Shown here: in pieces, positions 8,978-17,153 of the stretch | Numbering within the stretch: the first letter of the stretch is position 1 | Layout: every line of letters starts with the position of its first letter | DNA from: CAYVUV01 sp964455095 | GTDB lineage: Bacteria > Desulfobacterota > Binatia > HRBIN30 > CADEER01 | Length of the DNA stretch: 38,908 nucleotides | NCBI GenBank assembly: GCA_964455095.1 | Contig: CAYVUV010000050.1 | Location: 1-38,908, forward strand | Direction of reading: 5' to 3' | The notes under the pieces: generated by a model | Databases searched by the model: none | The model's input: only the letters and a program-made list of their open reading frames with translations | Told to the model about the DNA's origin: nothing | Made by a program: the position numbers and the translations under genes

Positions 8978-9883
8978 TCAGGCAGGTGCGAGGCCGAAGG
9001 CGGACAGCGCCGCGCGGGCGATCGGCTCACCCCATTCCTGCGTGAAGTGACCGGCCTCGGGAATCTCCAGTGGCGGCGGACAGCCGCGGATCGCCGCGCG
9101 CAGCTCTTCCATGACCGGCTTGCCGAGCACGGGGTCGCGCAGCCCGATCGCCATGAAGCTCTCGCCGCGCCATTCGTGTGCCAGGAACTGGCGCGCGCGC
9201 TCGCCGAAAGCGGCGCCCTCCATACCCGGCTCGATGGGGACGAGCTGCGGAAAGCGCCGCACGCCGGCCTTGTAGCTCGCGTCGGGGAACGGCGCGTCGT
9301 AGGCCGCCGCGTCGTACGGGTTCAGCGCGCCAGGTGAGGAGAGCGCGATCAACCCGGCAACCGGAATGTCGTGATATGCCGCGGCGAAGGCCTTCCAGGC
9401 GGCGAAGCCATCGCTCACCGGCTTGCCGGTCGGCAGCCCGGTGTTCATCACCAGCAGGCGGGCGAAGCGCTCGGGCATGTCCATCGGCAGGGTGAGGCCG
9501 AGCAGGCCACCCCAGTCCTGACAGACCAGGGTAATGTTGCGCAGGTCGAGCCGCTCGATCAGACGCAGCGCCGTGTTGCGGTGGAAGGAGTAGGTGTAGA
9601 CCGCGTCCTCGGCAGGTTTGTCCGAGCGGCCGAAACCGAACCAGTCGGGCGCGATCACGCGCGCGCCGGCGGCGACGAAGAGCGGGATCATCTTGCGGTA
9701 GAGGTACGACCAGGTCGGCTCGCCGTGCAGGCAGAGGAAGGTCTCGCGCGCCGCCGCCGGTCCCTCGTCGAGGTAGTGGAGGCGGAGGCCTTCGTACCCC
9801 GCGAGGTCGTCGATATAGCGCGGCGCCCAGGGAAAGAACGGCAGTGCGCCAAAGCGCTCGTCTGGTGTGCGCAAGACCTTCAT
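8978..9883 (-). CDS. dhmA: haloalkane dehalogenase, subfamily I (DhlA/DhmA type)
   Basis: A 301-residue alpha/beta-hydrolase that splits carbon-halogen bonds of haloalkanes, giving an alcohol, halide and a proton. The sequence shows H-G-E-P-T-W (53-58), with the Glu56 that positions water in DhlA, and nucleophile Asp123 next to halide-binding Trp124 (C-Q-D-W-G-G). The catalytic acid is Asp250 (G-L-R-D-P-V-L-G) and the base is His279 (A-G-H-F-T-Q-E). The acid after strand 7 marks the DhlA subfamily. I chose the ATG at 9883, the family N-terminus (M-K-V-L-R-T-P-D-E-R), because GGAGGTGA lies about 7 bases upstream; longer in-frame extensions run into the GST gene. The gene starts 22 bases after the GST stop, so the two are probably co-transcribed. 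Confidence 0.93.
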   Translation of the reverse strand: MKVLRTPDERFGALPFFPWAPRYIDDLAGYEGLRLHYLDEGPAAARETFLCLHGEPTWSYLYRKMIPLFVAAGARVIAPDWFGFGRSDKPAEDAVYTYSFHRNTALRLIERLDLRNITLVCQDWGGLLGLTLPMDMPERFARLLVMNTGLPTGKPVSDGFAAWKAFAAAYHDIPVAGLIALSSPGALNPYDAAAYDAPFPDASYKAGVRRFPQLVPIEPGMEGAAFGERARQFLAHEWRGESFMAIGLRDPVLGKPVMEELRAAIRGCPPPLEIPEAGHFTQEWGEPIARAALSAFGLAPA

Positions 9884-9905
9884 GGCTGAGTCACCTCCAC
9901 GTTCG

Positions 9906-10592
9906 TCACAGCGCGACGTCACTGACCGGCATGAACTGGCGCTCGGCTTCGATGCATTCCGCAAAGCTCGGCCGCGCGTGGATGCGCTCGACGTAGCCGG
10001 CCAGCGACGGCCACCGGGTCGCGTCGAGCTTTGCGCCCGCATGATGGAAGTTGACGAACTGCGAGGCGACCGCGATGTCGGCGATGCCGAACGTCTCGGC
10101 GAGGAGGAACTGATGGCCGGCGATCGACGCCTCCAGGTAATCGAAGATGGGCGGCAGATCCTCGCGCAGCGTCTTGCGGGCGCGTTCGACGTCCGGCTGT
10201 TTGCCGAACATTTTGGCCATCACCAGCGGCCGGAAGAGGCCGAGGCCGACGCGCCCGGCCAGCTCCGTGTCGGCGTATTCTTCCAACCAGAGCGCGCGGC
10301 CGTAGTCGAAGTCACCGCGCGGATAGAGCGCCGGTTGCGGATACTTGCGCTCCAAATAGGCGCAGATGGCCGAGGAATCCGGGATCGTGCCGGCCGCGCC
10401 TTCGGTGCCGACCGAGCGGTCGCGCAGCACGGGAATGCGCTTGGCCGGGCTGATTTCGACGAACCAGTCCGGGGCAGGGAAGGGGCTGGCCATCTCGAAG
10501 TCGTACGCCAGGCCCTTCTCTGCCAGCAGCACTTGCGTCTTGCGCACGAACGGCGAGCCCTTCATGCCGTAGATCACCAGGTCGGTCGTCAT
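9906..10592 (-). CDS. glutathione S-transferase family protein
   Basis: A 228-residue cytosolic GST. The N-terminal thioredoxin-like domain (about 1-85) has G-S-P-F-V-R-K near residues 12-18, the usual site of the glutathione-activating Ser/Cys, then the cis-proline region I-P-V-L-R-D and the glutathione-contacting I-P-D-S-S-A-I-C. The all-alpha C-terminal domain (about 95-220) contains the N-capping motif F-G-I-A-D-I-A-V-A. The start at 10592 is preceded by AAGGGGGA. It sits between a DUF1330-like membrane gene and the haloalkane dehalogenase with gaps of 30 and 22 bases. GSTs often detoxify halogenated electrophiles, so the pairing is sensible, but the substrate is unproven. Confidence 0.9.
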   Translation of the reverse strand: MTTDLVIYGMKGSPFVRKTQVLLAEKGLAYDFEMASPFPAPDWFVEISPAKRIPVLRDRSVGTEGAAGTIPDSSAICAYLERKYPQPALYPRGDFDYGRALWLEEYADTELAGRVGLGLFRPLVMAKMFGKQPDVERARKTLREDLPPIFDYLEASIAGHQFLLAETFGIADIAVASQFVNFHHAGAKLDATRWPSLAGYVERIHARPSFAECIEAERQFMPVSDVAL

Positions 10593-10622
10593 GTGAATCC
10601 CCCTTTTGCTAACTGACCCGCG

Positions 10623-11243
10623 TCAGGCGGCCACGGCGAGGTGCGCCAGCGCGGCGGCGAGCGCGAGCACGAGCGCGACCAGAATGCGCGGGCCGGTGTA
10701 GAGCCGGATCTTGCCGATTGGAAACGAGCACGTGACCGGCATGGCGGCCCGTTTGAAGAGATGGGCGCCGGCAAAGGCGTCGTCGTTGACTAGCTCGATC
10801 AGATCGCGCCGGCTGCGGTAGCGCATCATGCCCACCATGCTCCAACCCGGGCCGGGGTCGATCCCCCAGGTGTCGACGAAGCCGCCGGCCGGCGTGCCGA
10901 AGAACGCCGGATGACCGCCGCGCCGCAACAGCGCGCGGAGAAAGACGCGCGTATACCCGTCGAGCACCTGGCGCGCCGGCTGCAGCTCGCCTGTTGTCGG
11001 GTGCGCGATCGGACCCTTGTGCAGGCGCACCAGGTTGAGCATCAGAAACTCGCGCCCGTCGTCGGCGGCGAGGAACTCGCGCAGCACCAGGCGCTCGCCG
11101 GGCGTGCCGATGCCTTGCGCCTCGAGCCGCTGCATGTGCGTCTCGATCTCGGCGCCGGTGATCGCGCCGCGCCGGTTCTGGTACCAGGCGAGGAACAGCG
11201 CATAGAGGGCGAGCGCGGGGAGCCAGATGATGAGTGCGGACAT
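10623..11243 (-). CDS. membrane-anchored DUF1330-like (dimeric alpha-beta barrel) protein
   Basis: A 206-residue protein of unknown function. It has an N-terminal hydrophobic helix (2-22), a soluble middle domain, and a C-terminal hydrophobic helix (about 187-206). The middle domain carries F-L-M-L-N-L-V-R-L, G-H-P-A-F-F-G-T, W-S-M-V-G-M-M-R-Y and D-L-I-E-L-V-N-D-D-A-F. This order resembles DUF1330/ABM-type ferredoxin-like barrels, in which the M-M-R-Y-R-S-R segment is typical. The ATG at 11243 has GGAG seven bases upstream. It is the first gene of the leftward unit that continues with GST, haloalkane dehalogenase and the propeller-like gene, so its promoter should lie before the start, in the 189 bases separating it from vapB. 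Confidence 0.65.
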   Translation of the reverse strand: MSALIIWLPALALYALFLAWYQNRRGAITGAEIETHMQRLEAQGIGTPGERLVLREFLAADDGREFLMLNLVRLHKGPIAHPTTGELQPARQVLDGYTRVFLRALLRRGGHPAFFGTPAGGFVDTWGIDPGPGWSMVGMMRYRSRRDLIELVNDDAFAGAHLFKRAAMPVTCSFPIGKIRLYTGPRILVALVLALAAALAHLAVAA

Positions 11244-11381
11244 GGAGATGCTCCGCGTCTCATATTGGCACTGGGTATGTCAATAGACGCCCCTGGCCGG
11301 AGGTCGAGAGCCGCACGTCTGCAATGGCGCCGGCTGTCGCGAGGCGACGCTGCGGGGACCGGCATTGGTGCCGCAGCCGTC

Positions 11382-11411
11382 TTGCCAAAGTAAGACTCAC
11401 CGAAGTATTAC
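11382..11411 (+). promoter_or_regulatory. Candidate sigma70-type promoter of the toxin-antitoxin pair
   Basis: TTGCCA (11382-11387) is followed after 18 bases by TATTAC (11406-11411), five and four matches to the -35 and -10 consensus. The ribosome-binding site AGGAGG (11423-11428) and the antitoxin ATG (11433) follow directly. The stretch is visibly more A/T-rich than its surroundings. Confidence 0.4.
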
Positions 11412-11432
11412 CAGATACAGACAGGAGGCTTC

Positions 11433-11669
11433 ATGCGCATCACATCGAAGGGGCAGGTCACCATTCCCGTCGAAATCCGCGAGCACCTGGGGCTACTGCC
11501 CAACAGCGAGGTCGAGTTCACGGTCGAAGGCACCGCGGTGCGAATCAGAAAGGCTCGCGGCGGCCGGAAGCGCGGACGCGGTCGGAGCATTGTCGAGCAC
11601 CTCAGAGGCAAGGCGACCAGTGGCCTGACCACCGAGCAGATCATGGCACTCACGCGCGGCGACAAGTGA
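11433..11669 (+). CDS. vapB: AbrB/SpoVT-type antitoxin (VapB-like)
   Basis: A 78-residue protein with an N-terminal swapped-hairpin DNA-binding domain: I-T-S-K-G-Q-V-T-I-P-V-E-I-R at residues 3-16, then G-L-L-P-N-S-E-V-E-F. The Arg/Lys-rich middle (about 41-52) and the C-terminal part would bind and block the toxin. The ATG at 11433 has AGGAGG four bases upstream. The stop TGA shares its last base with the toxin start (TGATG), a normal coupling for such pairs. Antitoxins of this type usually repress their own promoter together with the toxin; the candidate promoter just upstream would be the target, by inference. Confidence 0.9.
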   Translation: MRITSKGQVTIPVEIREHLGLLPNSEVEFTVEGTAVRIRKARGGRKRGRGRSIVEHLRGKATSGLTTEQIMALTRGDK

Positions 11670-12070
11670 TGCCGGTTCTGGTCGACAGCAACGTGCTCCT
11701 CGACGTGCTGACGGAGGATCCGCATTGGTCCGCGTGGTCCATGAGCGCGCTGGCAGAGCAAGCCGACCGCGATCTGCTGGCGATCAATCCGATCATTTAC
11801 GCCGAGGTGTCGATCGGATTCGTGCGAATCGAAGAGATCGACGCCGCCCTGCCAGCGCCGACCTTTCACCGCTTGGCGCTTCCCTGGGAAGCGGCCTTTC
11901 TAGCCGGCAAGTGTTTCCTGATGTACCGCCAGCGCGGTGGTCTCCGCGCGTCCCCGCTGCCGGACTTCTACATCGGCGCGCACGCCAGCGTCGCCAAGAT
12001 GAAGCTGCTGACGCGCGACGCCGCACGCTATCGGACCTACTTTCCCAAACTGGGGCTCATTGCCCCATGA
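11669..12070 (+). CDS. vapC: PIN-domain ribonuclease toxin (VapC-like)
   Basis: A 133-residue PIN-domain protein. The four acidic residues that hold Mg2+ in the active site are present: Asp6 (V-D-S-N-V-L-L-D), Glu46 (Y-A-E-V-S-I-G), Asp99 (L-P-D-F-Y-I-G-A-H-A) and Asp117 (L-L-T-R-D-A-A-R-Y). C-terminal R-T-Y-F-P is common in the family. VapC toxins cleave tRNA or rRNA and stop growth until neutralised by VapB. The start overlaps the antitoxin stop by one base. No sign of decay is visible, so the module may be active. It may stabilise this region or simply be a mobile passenger. Confidence 0.9.
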   Translation: MPVLVDSNVLLDVLTEDPHWSAWSMSALAEQADRDLLAINPIIYAEVSIGFVRIEEIDAALPAPTFHRLALPWEAAFLAGKCFLMYRQRGGLRASPLPDFYIGAHASVAKMKLLTRDAARYRTYFPKLGLIAP

Positions 12071-12085
12071 AGGGGTGCCAGGCCG

Positions 12086-12104
12086 CCGCCGCTGCCGGCG
12101 GTTT
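12086..12104. terminator. Hairpin with short T-run between convergent genes
   Basis: CCGCCG (12086-12091) pairs with CGGCGG (12096-12101) across a CTGC tetraloop and is followed by TTT (12102-12104). It fills the 45-base gap between the VapC stop (12070) and the end of the convergent haloperoxidase gene (12116). It would serve best as a terminator for the toxin-antitoxin transcript; on the other strand AAA precedes the stem and no U-run follows. Confidence 0.5.
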
Positions 12105-12115
12105 GACACGGGGAT

Positions 12116-12937
12116 TCAGGTCTTGAGGAAGGTCAGCAGGTCGGCGTTGACCTGGTCCTTGAGCGTCGTGCACATGCCGTGCGGGGCGCCCTTGTAGACC
12201 TTGAGCGTCGCGTTCTTGACCAGCTTGGACGACAGCATGGCGGAGGCGCCGATGGGAACGATCTGGTCGTCGTCGCCGTGCAGAATGAGTGTCGGCACGT
12301 CGATCATCTTGAGGTCCTCGGTGAGGTCGGTTTCCGAGAACGCCTTGATGCAGAAGTACGAGGCCGGGAAGCCGGCCATCATGCCCTGCAGCCAGAACGA
12401 CTCGCGCACGCCTTGCGAGATCTTCGCGCCCGGCCGGTTGTAGCCGTAGAAGGGCAGGCTGAGGTCCTTCCAGAACTGCGAGCGGTCGGCGACGACGTTG
12501 GCGCGCAGTTGATCGAACACGTCGATTGGCAAGCCGCCGGGATTGGCCGCCGTCTTGAGCATCAGCGGCGGGATGGCGCCGATCAGGACGGCTTTGGCGA
12601 CGCGCTTGGTGCCGTGGCGGCCGATGTAACGGGTGACTTCGCCGCCGCCCGTCGAGTGGCCGACGTGGACCGCGCCCTTCAGGTCGAGCGCTTCGACCAG
12701 CGCCGCGAGGTCATCGGCGTAGGTGTCCAGGTCGTTGCCGTGCCAGGGCTGGCTCGAGCGACCGTGCCCACGGCGGTCGTGCGCGATGCAGCGGTAGCCG
12801 CGCGCGGCGAGGAAGAACATCTGGTCCTCGAAGGCGTCGGCGCTCAACGGCCAGCCATGGCTGAAGACGACCGGCTGACCGGTGCCCCAATCGTTGTAGT
12901 AGATCTGCGTGCCGTCTTTCGTCGTGATCGTGCTCAT
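12116..12937 (-). CDS. alpha/beta hydrolase, cofactor-free haloperoxidase (perhydrolase) family
   Basis: A 273-residue alpha/beta hydrolase of the non-heme chloroperoxidase group. Such enzymes can form peracids from carboxylate and H2O2, but many act as plain esterases. The triad is Ser95 (G-H-S-T-G-G-G), Asp224 (H-G-D-D-D-Q-I-V-P) and His253 (G-A-P-H-G-M). The oxyanion-hole region F-S-H-G-W-P-L and D-R-R-G-H-G-R-S are typical of the group. I chose the ATG at 12937 (M-S-T-I-T-T-K-D-G-T) because AAGGAGA precedes it at good distance; the 70-residue in-frame extension lacks family features. It is divergent from the PPOX-fold gene, with 156 bases between the two starts. Confidence 0.9.
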   Translation of the reverse strand: MSTITTKDGTQIYYNDWGTGQPVVFSHGWPLSADAFEDQMFFLAARGYRCIAHDRRGHGRSSQPWHGNDLDTYADDLAALVEALDLKGAVHVGHSTGGGEVTRYIGRHGTKRVAKAVLIGAIPPLMLKTAANPGGLPIDVFDQLRANVVADRSQFWKDLSLPFYGYNRPGAKISQGVRESFWLQGMMAGFPASYFCIKAFSETDLTEDLKMIDVPTLILHGDDDQIVPIGASAMLSSKLVKNATLKVYKGAPHGMCTTLKDQVNADLLTFLKT

Positions 12938-13093
12938 GGATCGTCTCCTTTCTGTGGCGGCTCCAGCGCTCGCTTGGAAAGTGTTATCAGGCAAGACGAC
13001 GCAATTCGATTCAGGCACTTTCGAAATCGTTCGCTTGCCCGCGGCTCTCATCGGCGCCAAGGTGGGCGATCCCGCATGCGAAGGGAACGATCC

Positions 13094-13528
13094 ATGCCCG
13101 CACCGATGACACGTGAAGAGCGCGAGATGTTTCTGGCCGGCGTCCATGTCGGCGTGGTCAGCGTCGACGACCCTGGCCGCGGACCGCTGTCGGTCCCGGT
13201 CTGGTACCTCTACGAGCCGGGCGGCGAGATCGTGCTCGTCACTCGCCCGGAGGCGCGCAAGGCGCGGCTGCTGGCCGTCGGCGTGCGCGTGTCATTTCTC
13301 GTACAGTCCGAGGACCTGCCGCCGAAGTACGTCACGATCCAGGGATCCGTCGTGTCCGCGGCGCCCGCCGACATCGCGCGCGACCTCAAGCCAGTCGTGC
13401 GCAAATATCTCGGCGCGGAAGTCGGCGATGCCTATGTCGACAACACGCGACCGGACGGGACGGATGAGATCGTGGTCCGCATTCGTCCGCAGCATTGGTT
13501 CTCGCGCGATTTCGGCCGAGCGGGTTGA
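13094..13528 (+). CDS. pyridoxamine 5'-phosphate oxidase-like (PPOX-fold) flavin/F420-binding protein
   Basis: A 144-residue split-barrel protein. The pattern H-V-G-V-V-S-V-D then S-V-P-V-W-Y-L-Y-E-P-G-G-E-I is that of the PPOX/FMN-binding split barrel. K-A-R-L-L and Y-V-T-I-Q-G-S-V follow in the order seen in F420-dependent or FMN-dependent members. Substrate and cofactor cannot be decided by eye. Three in-frame ATGs are possible (13076, 13094, 13106); I took 13094 because AAGGGA (13081-13086) precedes it by seven bases. It is followed 61 bases later by the lipase gene on the same strand, possibly co-transcribed, though no functional link is evident. Confidence 0.75.
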   Translation: MPAPMTREEREMFLAGVHVGVVSVDDPGRGPLSVPVWYLYEPGGEIVLVTRPEARKARLLAVGVRVSFLVQSEDLPPKYVTIQGSVVSAAPADIARDLKPVVRKYLGAEVGDAYVDNTRPDGTDEIVVRIRPQHWFSRDFGRAG

Positions 13529-13589
13529 GGACGGCTGGCACCAGCAGGCGCGGCGGATGATGATATGGCGCGCGAAGGGGGGTCCGAAA

Positions 13590-15905
13590 GTGTTTGAACC
13601 GTACGGCGGTCAATGGGCGGAACGAAGAGCAGCAGCGGGCGGGGTGTGGCAGAGCGCCGTGCTGGCCGTCTCCGTCGCCGCCATGTTCGTGATCGGCGGT
13701 GGCGCCGCGCGCGCGCAGGCGTGCGCCGGCGACTGCGAAGGCAGTGACGCCGTCTCAGTCGGCGAGCTCATCGGGTGTGCCAATATCGCGCTCGGAAGTG
13801 CCTCCCTCGGGAGCTGCGACGCGTGCGACGTCGATGGCAACACGCTGGTGTCGATCGACGAGCTCGTCGCGGCCGTCAATGCTTCGCTGAATGGTTGTGG
13901 CACCGCCGTAGTCCCCACCGCCGTGGCGCACTTCGAGCTTTCACCGGAAGGCTCGATGGATTGGGGGGACGTGCCATTTCCCAGCGATCTCTATCGCGAC
14001 GAGGGCGGCGCCATCGGCATCGGGGCGTTGCCAACGGCGAAACCGGAGACGCCACTCCTTTCGGCCATGCGCGATGTGGTGCAGGCGCGCGACGGATTCT
14101 GCGCCACCTGCAATGTCTACTTCCCCATCGAGGGTGCGATCGACCGCGCGGCGCTGCCGAGCGGTACGGCCGCTGCCAGAGACGCGGTGCTGCTGGCCGA
14201 CGTCGATCCGACCTCGCCTGAGCGGGGGCGGCTGTTTCCCCTGCGCGTCGAGTGGAATGCCGAGCGCCACTTGCTCGCCCTCAGGCCGGTGCGAGGGATC
14301 GCGCTGCACCGCACGCGGCGCTATGCGGCGGTGCTGACGACTGCCCTGCGCGCGGCCGACGGGTCACCGGTGGGTCCGAGCGAGGTCTTCCGTCAGGTGC
14401 GCAGTCGTCGCAACTCGGAAGACGCGGCAATTGAGCGCGCGCGCACCGTCCTGGCCCCGGCGCTCGACGAGCTCGAACGCATCGGCATCGGCCGCAATCG
14501 AATCGTCGCACTGGCGTCGTTCACCACCGAGGACGTCACCGCCGATGTCCTGAGCGCGCGGGCGGCAGTGCAGGGCGGCCCGCCGTTCGAGGTAGCGATC
14601 GAGCGCGGGCGACGCGGTGAGGAAATCGACGAGCTGCTCGGCATTCCGAGCGAGGACCGACCCGGAATCGACGTGCCGCCCGCAGAGGGAGTTGCGGGCA
14701 CACGCTCGATCGCCCACGGCTCGGTCGTCGAGGTCATCACCGGATACTTCATCGCGCCGCGAATTGTCGCTGGCGCCGGTACGGACATCGGTACGGCGCT
14801 GCGCGACCAACAAGGTGAGATCGTCGCGGGTCCGCGCGAGCACGTCCCGTTCGTGCTGACGTTGCCGGCGCTCTCCGCCGGCGCGCCGCTGCCCGTGGTC
14901 GTGGCGCATCACGGCTTCAACGCCAGTCGGGTAACGGGCTTTGCCACTGCCGATACCGCGGCGCGAGCCGGCGTCGCCGTCCTGGCCATCGACGCCTTCC
15001 AGCACGGCGAGCGCGCCGCGTCGGCGCACGACGACGTGAACGCGATGCGCGGCCTCGCCGGCCCGGACGGATTTGCCGAGACCGTGCAGCTCGACCTGTC
15101 GGCGCGCGTCTTTGGTATCCTCGGCGCCGCCCCCGGCCTCGGGGGCTTTCCCGCCTATTCGCTCGGCGCCTTCTTGCAGTTCAGTGCGGATATCGCATCG
15201 GCGGTGCGAGTGGTACGCGACGGCACACTCGCCCAGGCGTTGCGCGACAGCGGCGTGGCCGACTTCGAAGGCTTCGACACGGCGCGCATCGGGTTCATCG
15301 GCAACTCGCTCGGCGCGGTGGTGGGCGCCTCGGTGTTGGTGGCGGAACCGGACGTGCGCTTCGCAGTGCAGAATGTCCAGCCTGGATCGATCGTCGAAAC
15401 GCTTGCCGAGTCGCCGGAGTTCCGCCCCCTCGTCAACGCGATCTTCCTACCCATCTTCGGCCTTGAAGACACCTTCGACGAGGTCGAGCGGCACCTCCTG
15501 TTCGATCCGCTCATCGACCTGTCGCGCTGGATCCTCGAGCCGATCGACCCGCTCGCCCTCGCGCCGTACTTGCTGCTCGACCCCGTCAGGCCGGGCGGGG
15601 CGCCGGAGATCCTGTTCCAAATCGCCGCGCTCGACGAAGTCGCCGCATCGCTCGCCACACAGTCGATGCTCGCCGCGACCGGCTCGACGCGCGTGACGCG
15701 CTACGATCCGGCCGCTCACGGCATGCTCGAGGTGCTCAATCAGAGCTCGCGCTACGAACCGCCGGCCGCGCCGCCCTTCGTCTTCCGGCCGGTCGAAATT
15801 CCCGTCGTCAATCCCATCGTCGAGGAGCACGAGGAGATTGCCGCCTTTCTCGCCGAGAACCTCAGCCGGCGCGACCGTACAGCACGGAGGCGCGAGCAAC
15901 AGTAG
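13590..15905 (+). CDS. exported lipase/esterase with N-terminal dockerin-like repeats
   Basis: A 771-residue exported protein. I chose the GTG at 13590 because AAGGGGGG ends seven bases upstream and it gives a 43-residue signal peptide with cleavage near A-R-A-Q-A; ATGs at 13557 and 13560 would add 10-11 residues. Residues about 45-103 contain two dockerin/EF-hand-like repeats (C-A-G-D-C-E then D-V-D-G-N-T-L-V-S-I-D-E-L). The V-P-F-P-S-D-L-Y motif at 128-135 resembles the N-terminal domain of VolA/Pla-1-type extracellular lipases. The alpha/beta-hydrolase part has V-A-H-H-G-F-N (oxyanion region), nucleophile Ser573 in G-N-S-L-G and a C-terminal His710 (A-A-H-G-M). It likely cleaves lipids or esters outside the cytoplasm. 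The paired repeats are of a kind I associate with Binatota-like genomes. Confidence 0.8.
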   Translation: MFEPYGGQWAERRAAAGGVWQSAVLAVSVAAMFVIGGGAARAQACAGDCEGSDAVSVGELIGCANIALGSASLGSCDACDVDGNTLVSIDELVAAVNASLNGCGTAVVPTAVAHFELSPEGSMDWGDVPFPSDLYRDEGGAIGIGALPTAKPETPLLSAMRDVVQARDGFCATCNVYFPIEGAIDRAALPSGTAAARDAVLLADVDPTSPERGRLFPLRVEWNAERHLLALRPVRGIALHRTRRYAAVLTTALRAADGSPVGPSEVFRQVRSRRNSEDAAIERARTVLAPALDELERIGIGRNRIVALASFTTEDVTADVLSARAAVQGGPPFEVAIERGRRGEEIDELLGIPSEDRPGIDVPPAEGVAGTRSIAHGSVVEVITGYFIAPRIVAGAGTDIGTALRDQQGEIVAGPREHVPFVLTLPALSAGAPLPVVVAHHGFNASRVTGFATADTAARAGVAVLAIDAFQHGERAASAHDDVNAMRGLAGPDGFAETVQLDLSARVFGILGAAPGLGGFPAYSLGAFLQFSADIASAVRVVRDGTLAQALRDSGVADFEGFDTARIGFIGNSLGAVVGASVLVAEPDVRFAVQNVQPGSIVETLAESPEFRPLVNAIFLPIFGLEDTFDEVERHLLFDPLIDLSRWILEPIDPLALAPYLLLDPVRPGGAPEILFQIAALDEVAASLATQSMLAATGSTRVTRYDPAAHGMLEVLNQSSRYEPPAAPPFVFRPVEIPVVNPIVEEHEEIAAFLAENLSRRDRTARRREQQ

Positions 15906-16054
15906 CCGGTGACCGGGCGTAGGCGAAGTCGGGTGTGGCGGGTATCGATCGCGATCCTATTCGGTGCCACGCCTGTCTGTGCTAACGGTGCGGCGTAAGG
16001 CGCGTGTGGCTGATGGTCGTGACGTTTGATCGCCGCGCCGTTGCAGAGGGCTTC

Positions 16055-17062
16055 ATGCCAGGCAGTACGACCCCGCTCGCGATAGTCACCGGTGCGGGCG
16101 GCTTCATCGGCGGCCACCTGGTGGCTAAGCTGATCGCCGATGGCCACCGGGTTCGTGCCGTCGATAGCAAACCCACGCGCGACTGGTTCCAGCTCCAGGC
16201 CGCCGCGGAGAATGTCCAGCTCGACTTGCGGCGTCGCGAGGCGTGCCTGGAGGCGGCCCGCGACGCTCAGCATGTCTACCATCTGGCCTCCGACATGGGC
16301 GGTATGGGGTTCGTCGAATCGAATCGCGCGCGGTGCATGCTCTCGGTGCTGATCGATACGCACATGCTCGAGGCGGCTCGGGCGGTGGGCTGTGAGCGGT
16401 TCTTCTACGCCTCGACGGCGTGCGTCTACCAGCAGGCGAAGCAGGCAGACCCCGTCAACCCCGGGCTGCGCGAGAGCGATGTCTACCCGGCGATGCCGGA
16501 GGATGGCTACGGCTGGCAGAAGCTCTTCAGCGAGCGATTGTGCCGGCATTTCCGTGAGGACTTCGGCCTCGCCACGCGGATCGCCCGGTATCACAGCGTG
16601 TACGGAGAGCTCGGCACCTACGGCGGCGGCCGGGAGAAGGCCCCTGCGGCGATCTGCCGCAAGGTGGCCGAGGCGGTGATGAGCGGCCGCCACGAGATCG
16701 AGATCTGGGGCGATGGCAAGCAGAGCCGCAGCTTCATGTACATCGACGACTGCGTGCACGGCACCGGGAGCATCATGGCGAGCGAGTGCGCGGAGCCGCT
16801 CAACCTGGGGAGCGACGAGCTCGTGACCATCGACCAGCTCGTCGACGTGATCGAGGCGGTCGCCGGCGTGCGACTCGCGCGCCGCTACGACCTCGCCGCG
16901 CCACAAGGCGTGCGCGGGCGGTGCAGCGACAACACGCTGATCCGCGAGACACTGGGATGGGCGCCTTCGACGACGCTGGGCACCGGGATCGCGCGCACCT
17001 ACCGCTGGATCTACGATCAAGTGGCGGCGGGAGCGAAGCGGCGCACGACGTTCATCAGCTGA
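16055..17062 (+). CDS. NAD-dependent epimerase/dehydratase, GDP-mannose 3,5-epimerase-like
   Basis: A 335-residue extended short-chain dehydrogenase acting on nucleotide sugars. The NAD-binding G-A-G-G-F-I-G is at 13-19 and the catalytic Y-G-W-Q-K (Tyr152, Lys156) at 152-156. H-L-A-S-D-M-G-G-M-G-F (77-87) and H-S-V-Y-G then G-G-G-R-E-K-A-P-A-A are close to plant and bacterial GDP-mannose 3,5-epimerases, so a GDP-linked hexose is the likely substrate. I chose ATG 16055 (GAGGG four bases before) as it gives the usual short N-terminus; GTG 16004 and ATG 16013 would add 14-17 residues without family similarity. It converges on the glycosylation operon and could supply it with a GDP-sugar, matching the O-fucosyltransferase-like enzyme there. 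Confidence 0.88.
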   Translation: MPGSTTPLAIVTGAGGFIGGHLVAKLIADGHRVRAVDSKPTRDWFQLQAAAENVQLDLRRREACLEAARDAQHVYHLASDMGGMGFVESNRARCMLSVLIDTHMLEAARAVGCERFFYASTACVYQQAKQADPVNPGLRESDVYPAMPEDGYGWQKLFSERLCRHFREDFGLATRIARYHSVYGELGTYGGGREKAPAAICRKVAEAVMSGRHEIEIWGDGKQSRSFMYIDDCVHGTGSIMASECAEPLNLGSDELVTIDQLVDVIEAVAGVRLARRYDLAAPQGVRGRCSDNTLIRETLGWAPSTTLGTGIARTYRWIYDQVAAGAKRRTTFIS

Positions 17063-17110
17063 GGCGCCGCGCTCACCTCCCGGCAGCAAAGTCCCTTCCC
17101 CACTTGAACA

Positions 17111-17133
17111 GCGGTCGCATCCGACCCGACCGC
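17111..17133. terminator. Candidate hairpin between epimerase and glycosylation operon
   Basis: GCGGTCG (17111-17117) pairs with CGACCGC (17127-17133) with a 9-base loop, in the 91-base gap between the epimerase stop (17062) and the end of the GT60-like gene (17154). No T-run follows in either direction. Confidence 0.35.
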
Positions 17134-17153
17134 CGCACCATCGCCGTCACGGT

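Noticed and set aside
9884..10042. In-frame extension of the haloalkane dehalogenase into the GST gene
   Set aside because: GGAGGTGA precedes the ATG at 9883, which gives the standard DhmA start; the extension is antisense-like sequence within the GST end.
11433..12070. Toxin-antitoxin pair as evidence of an integrated element
   Set aside because: No integrase, transposase, tRNA target or direct repeats flank it, so insertion cannot be supported.
12938..13147. 70-residue N-terminal extension of the haloperoxidase-like protein
   Set aside because: The family N-terminus (M-S-T-I-T) with AAGGAGA upstream is at 12937; the extension overlaps the divergent gene start and has no family similarity.
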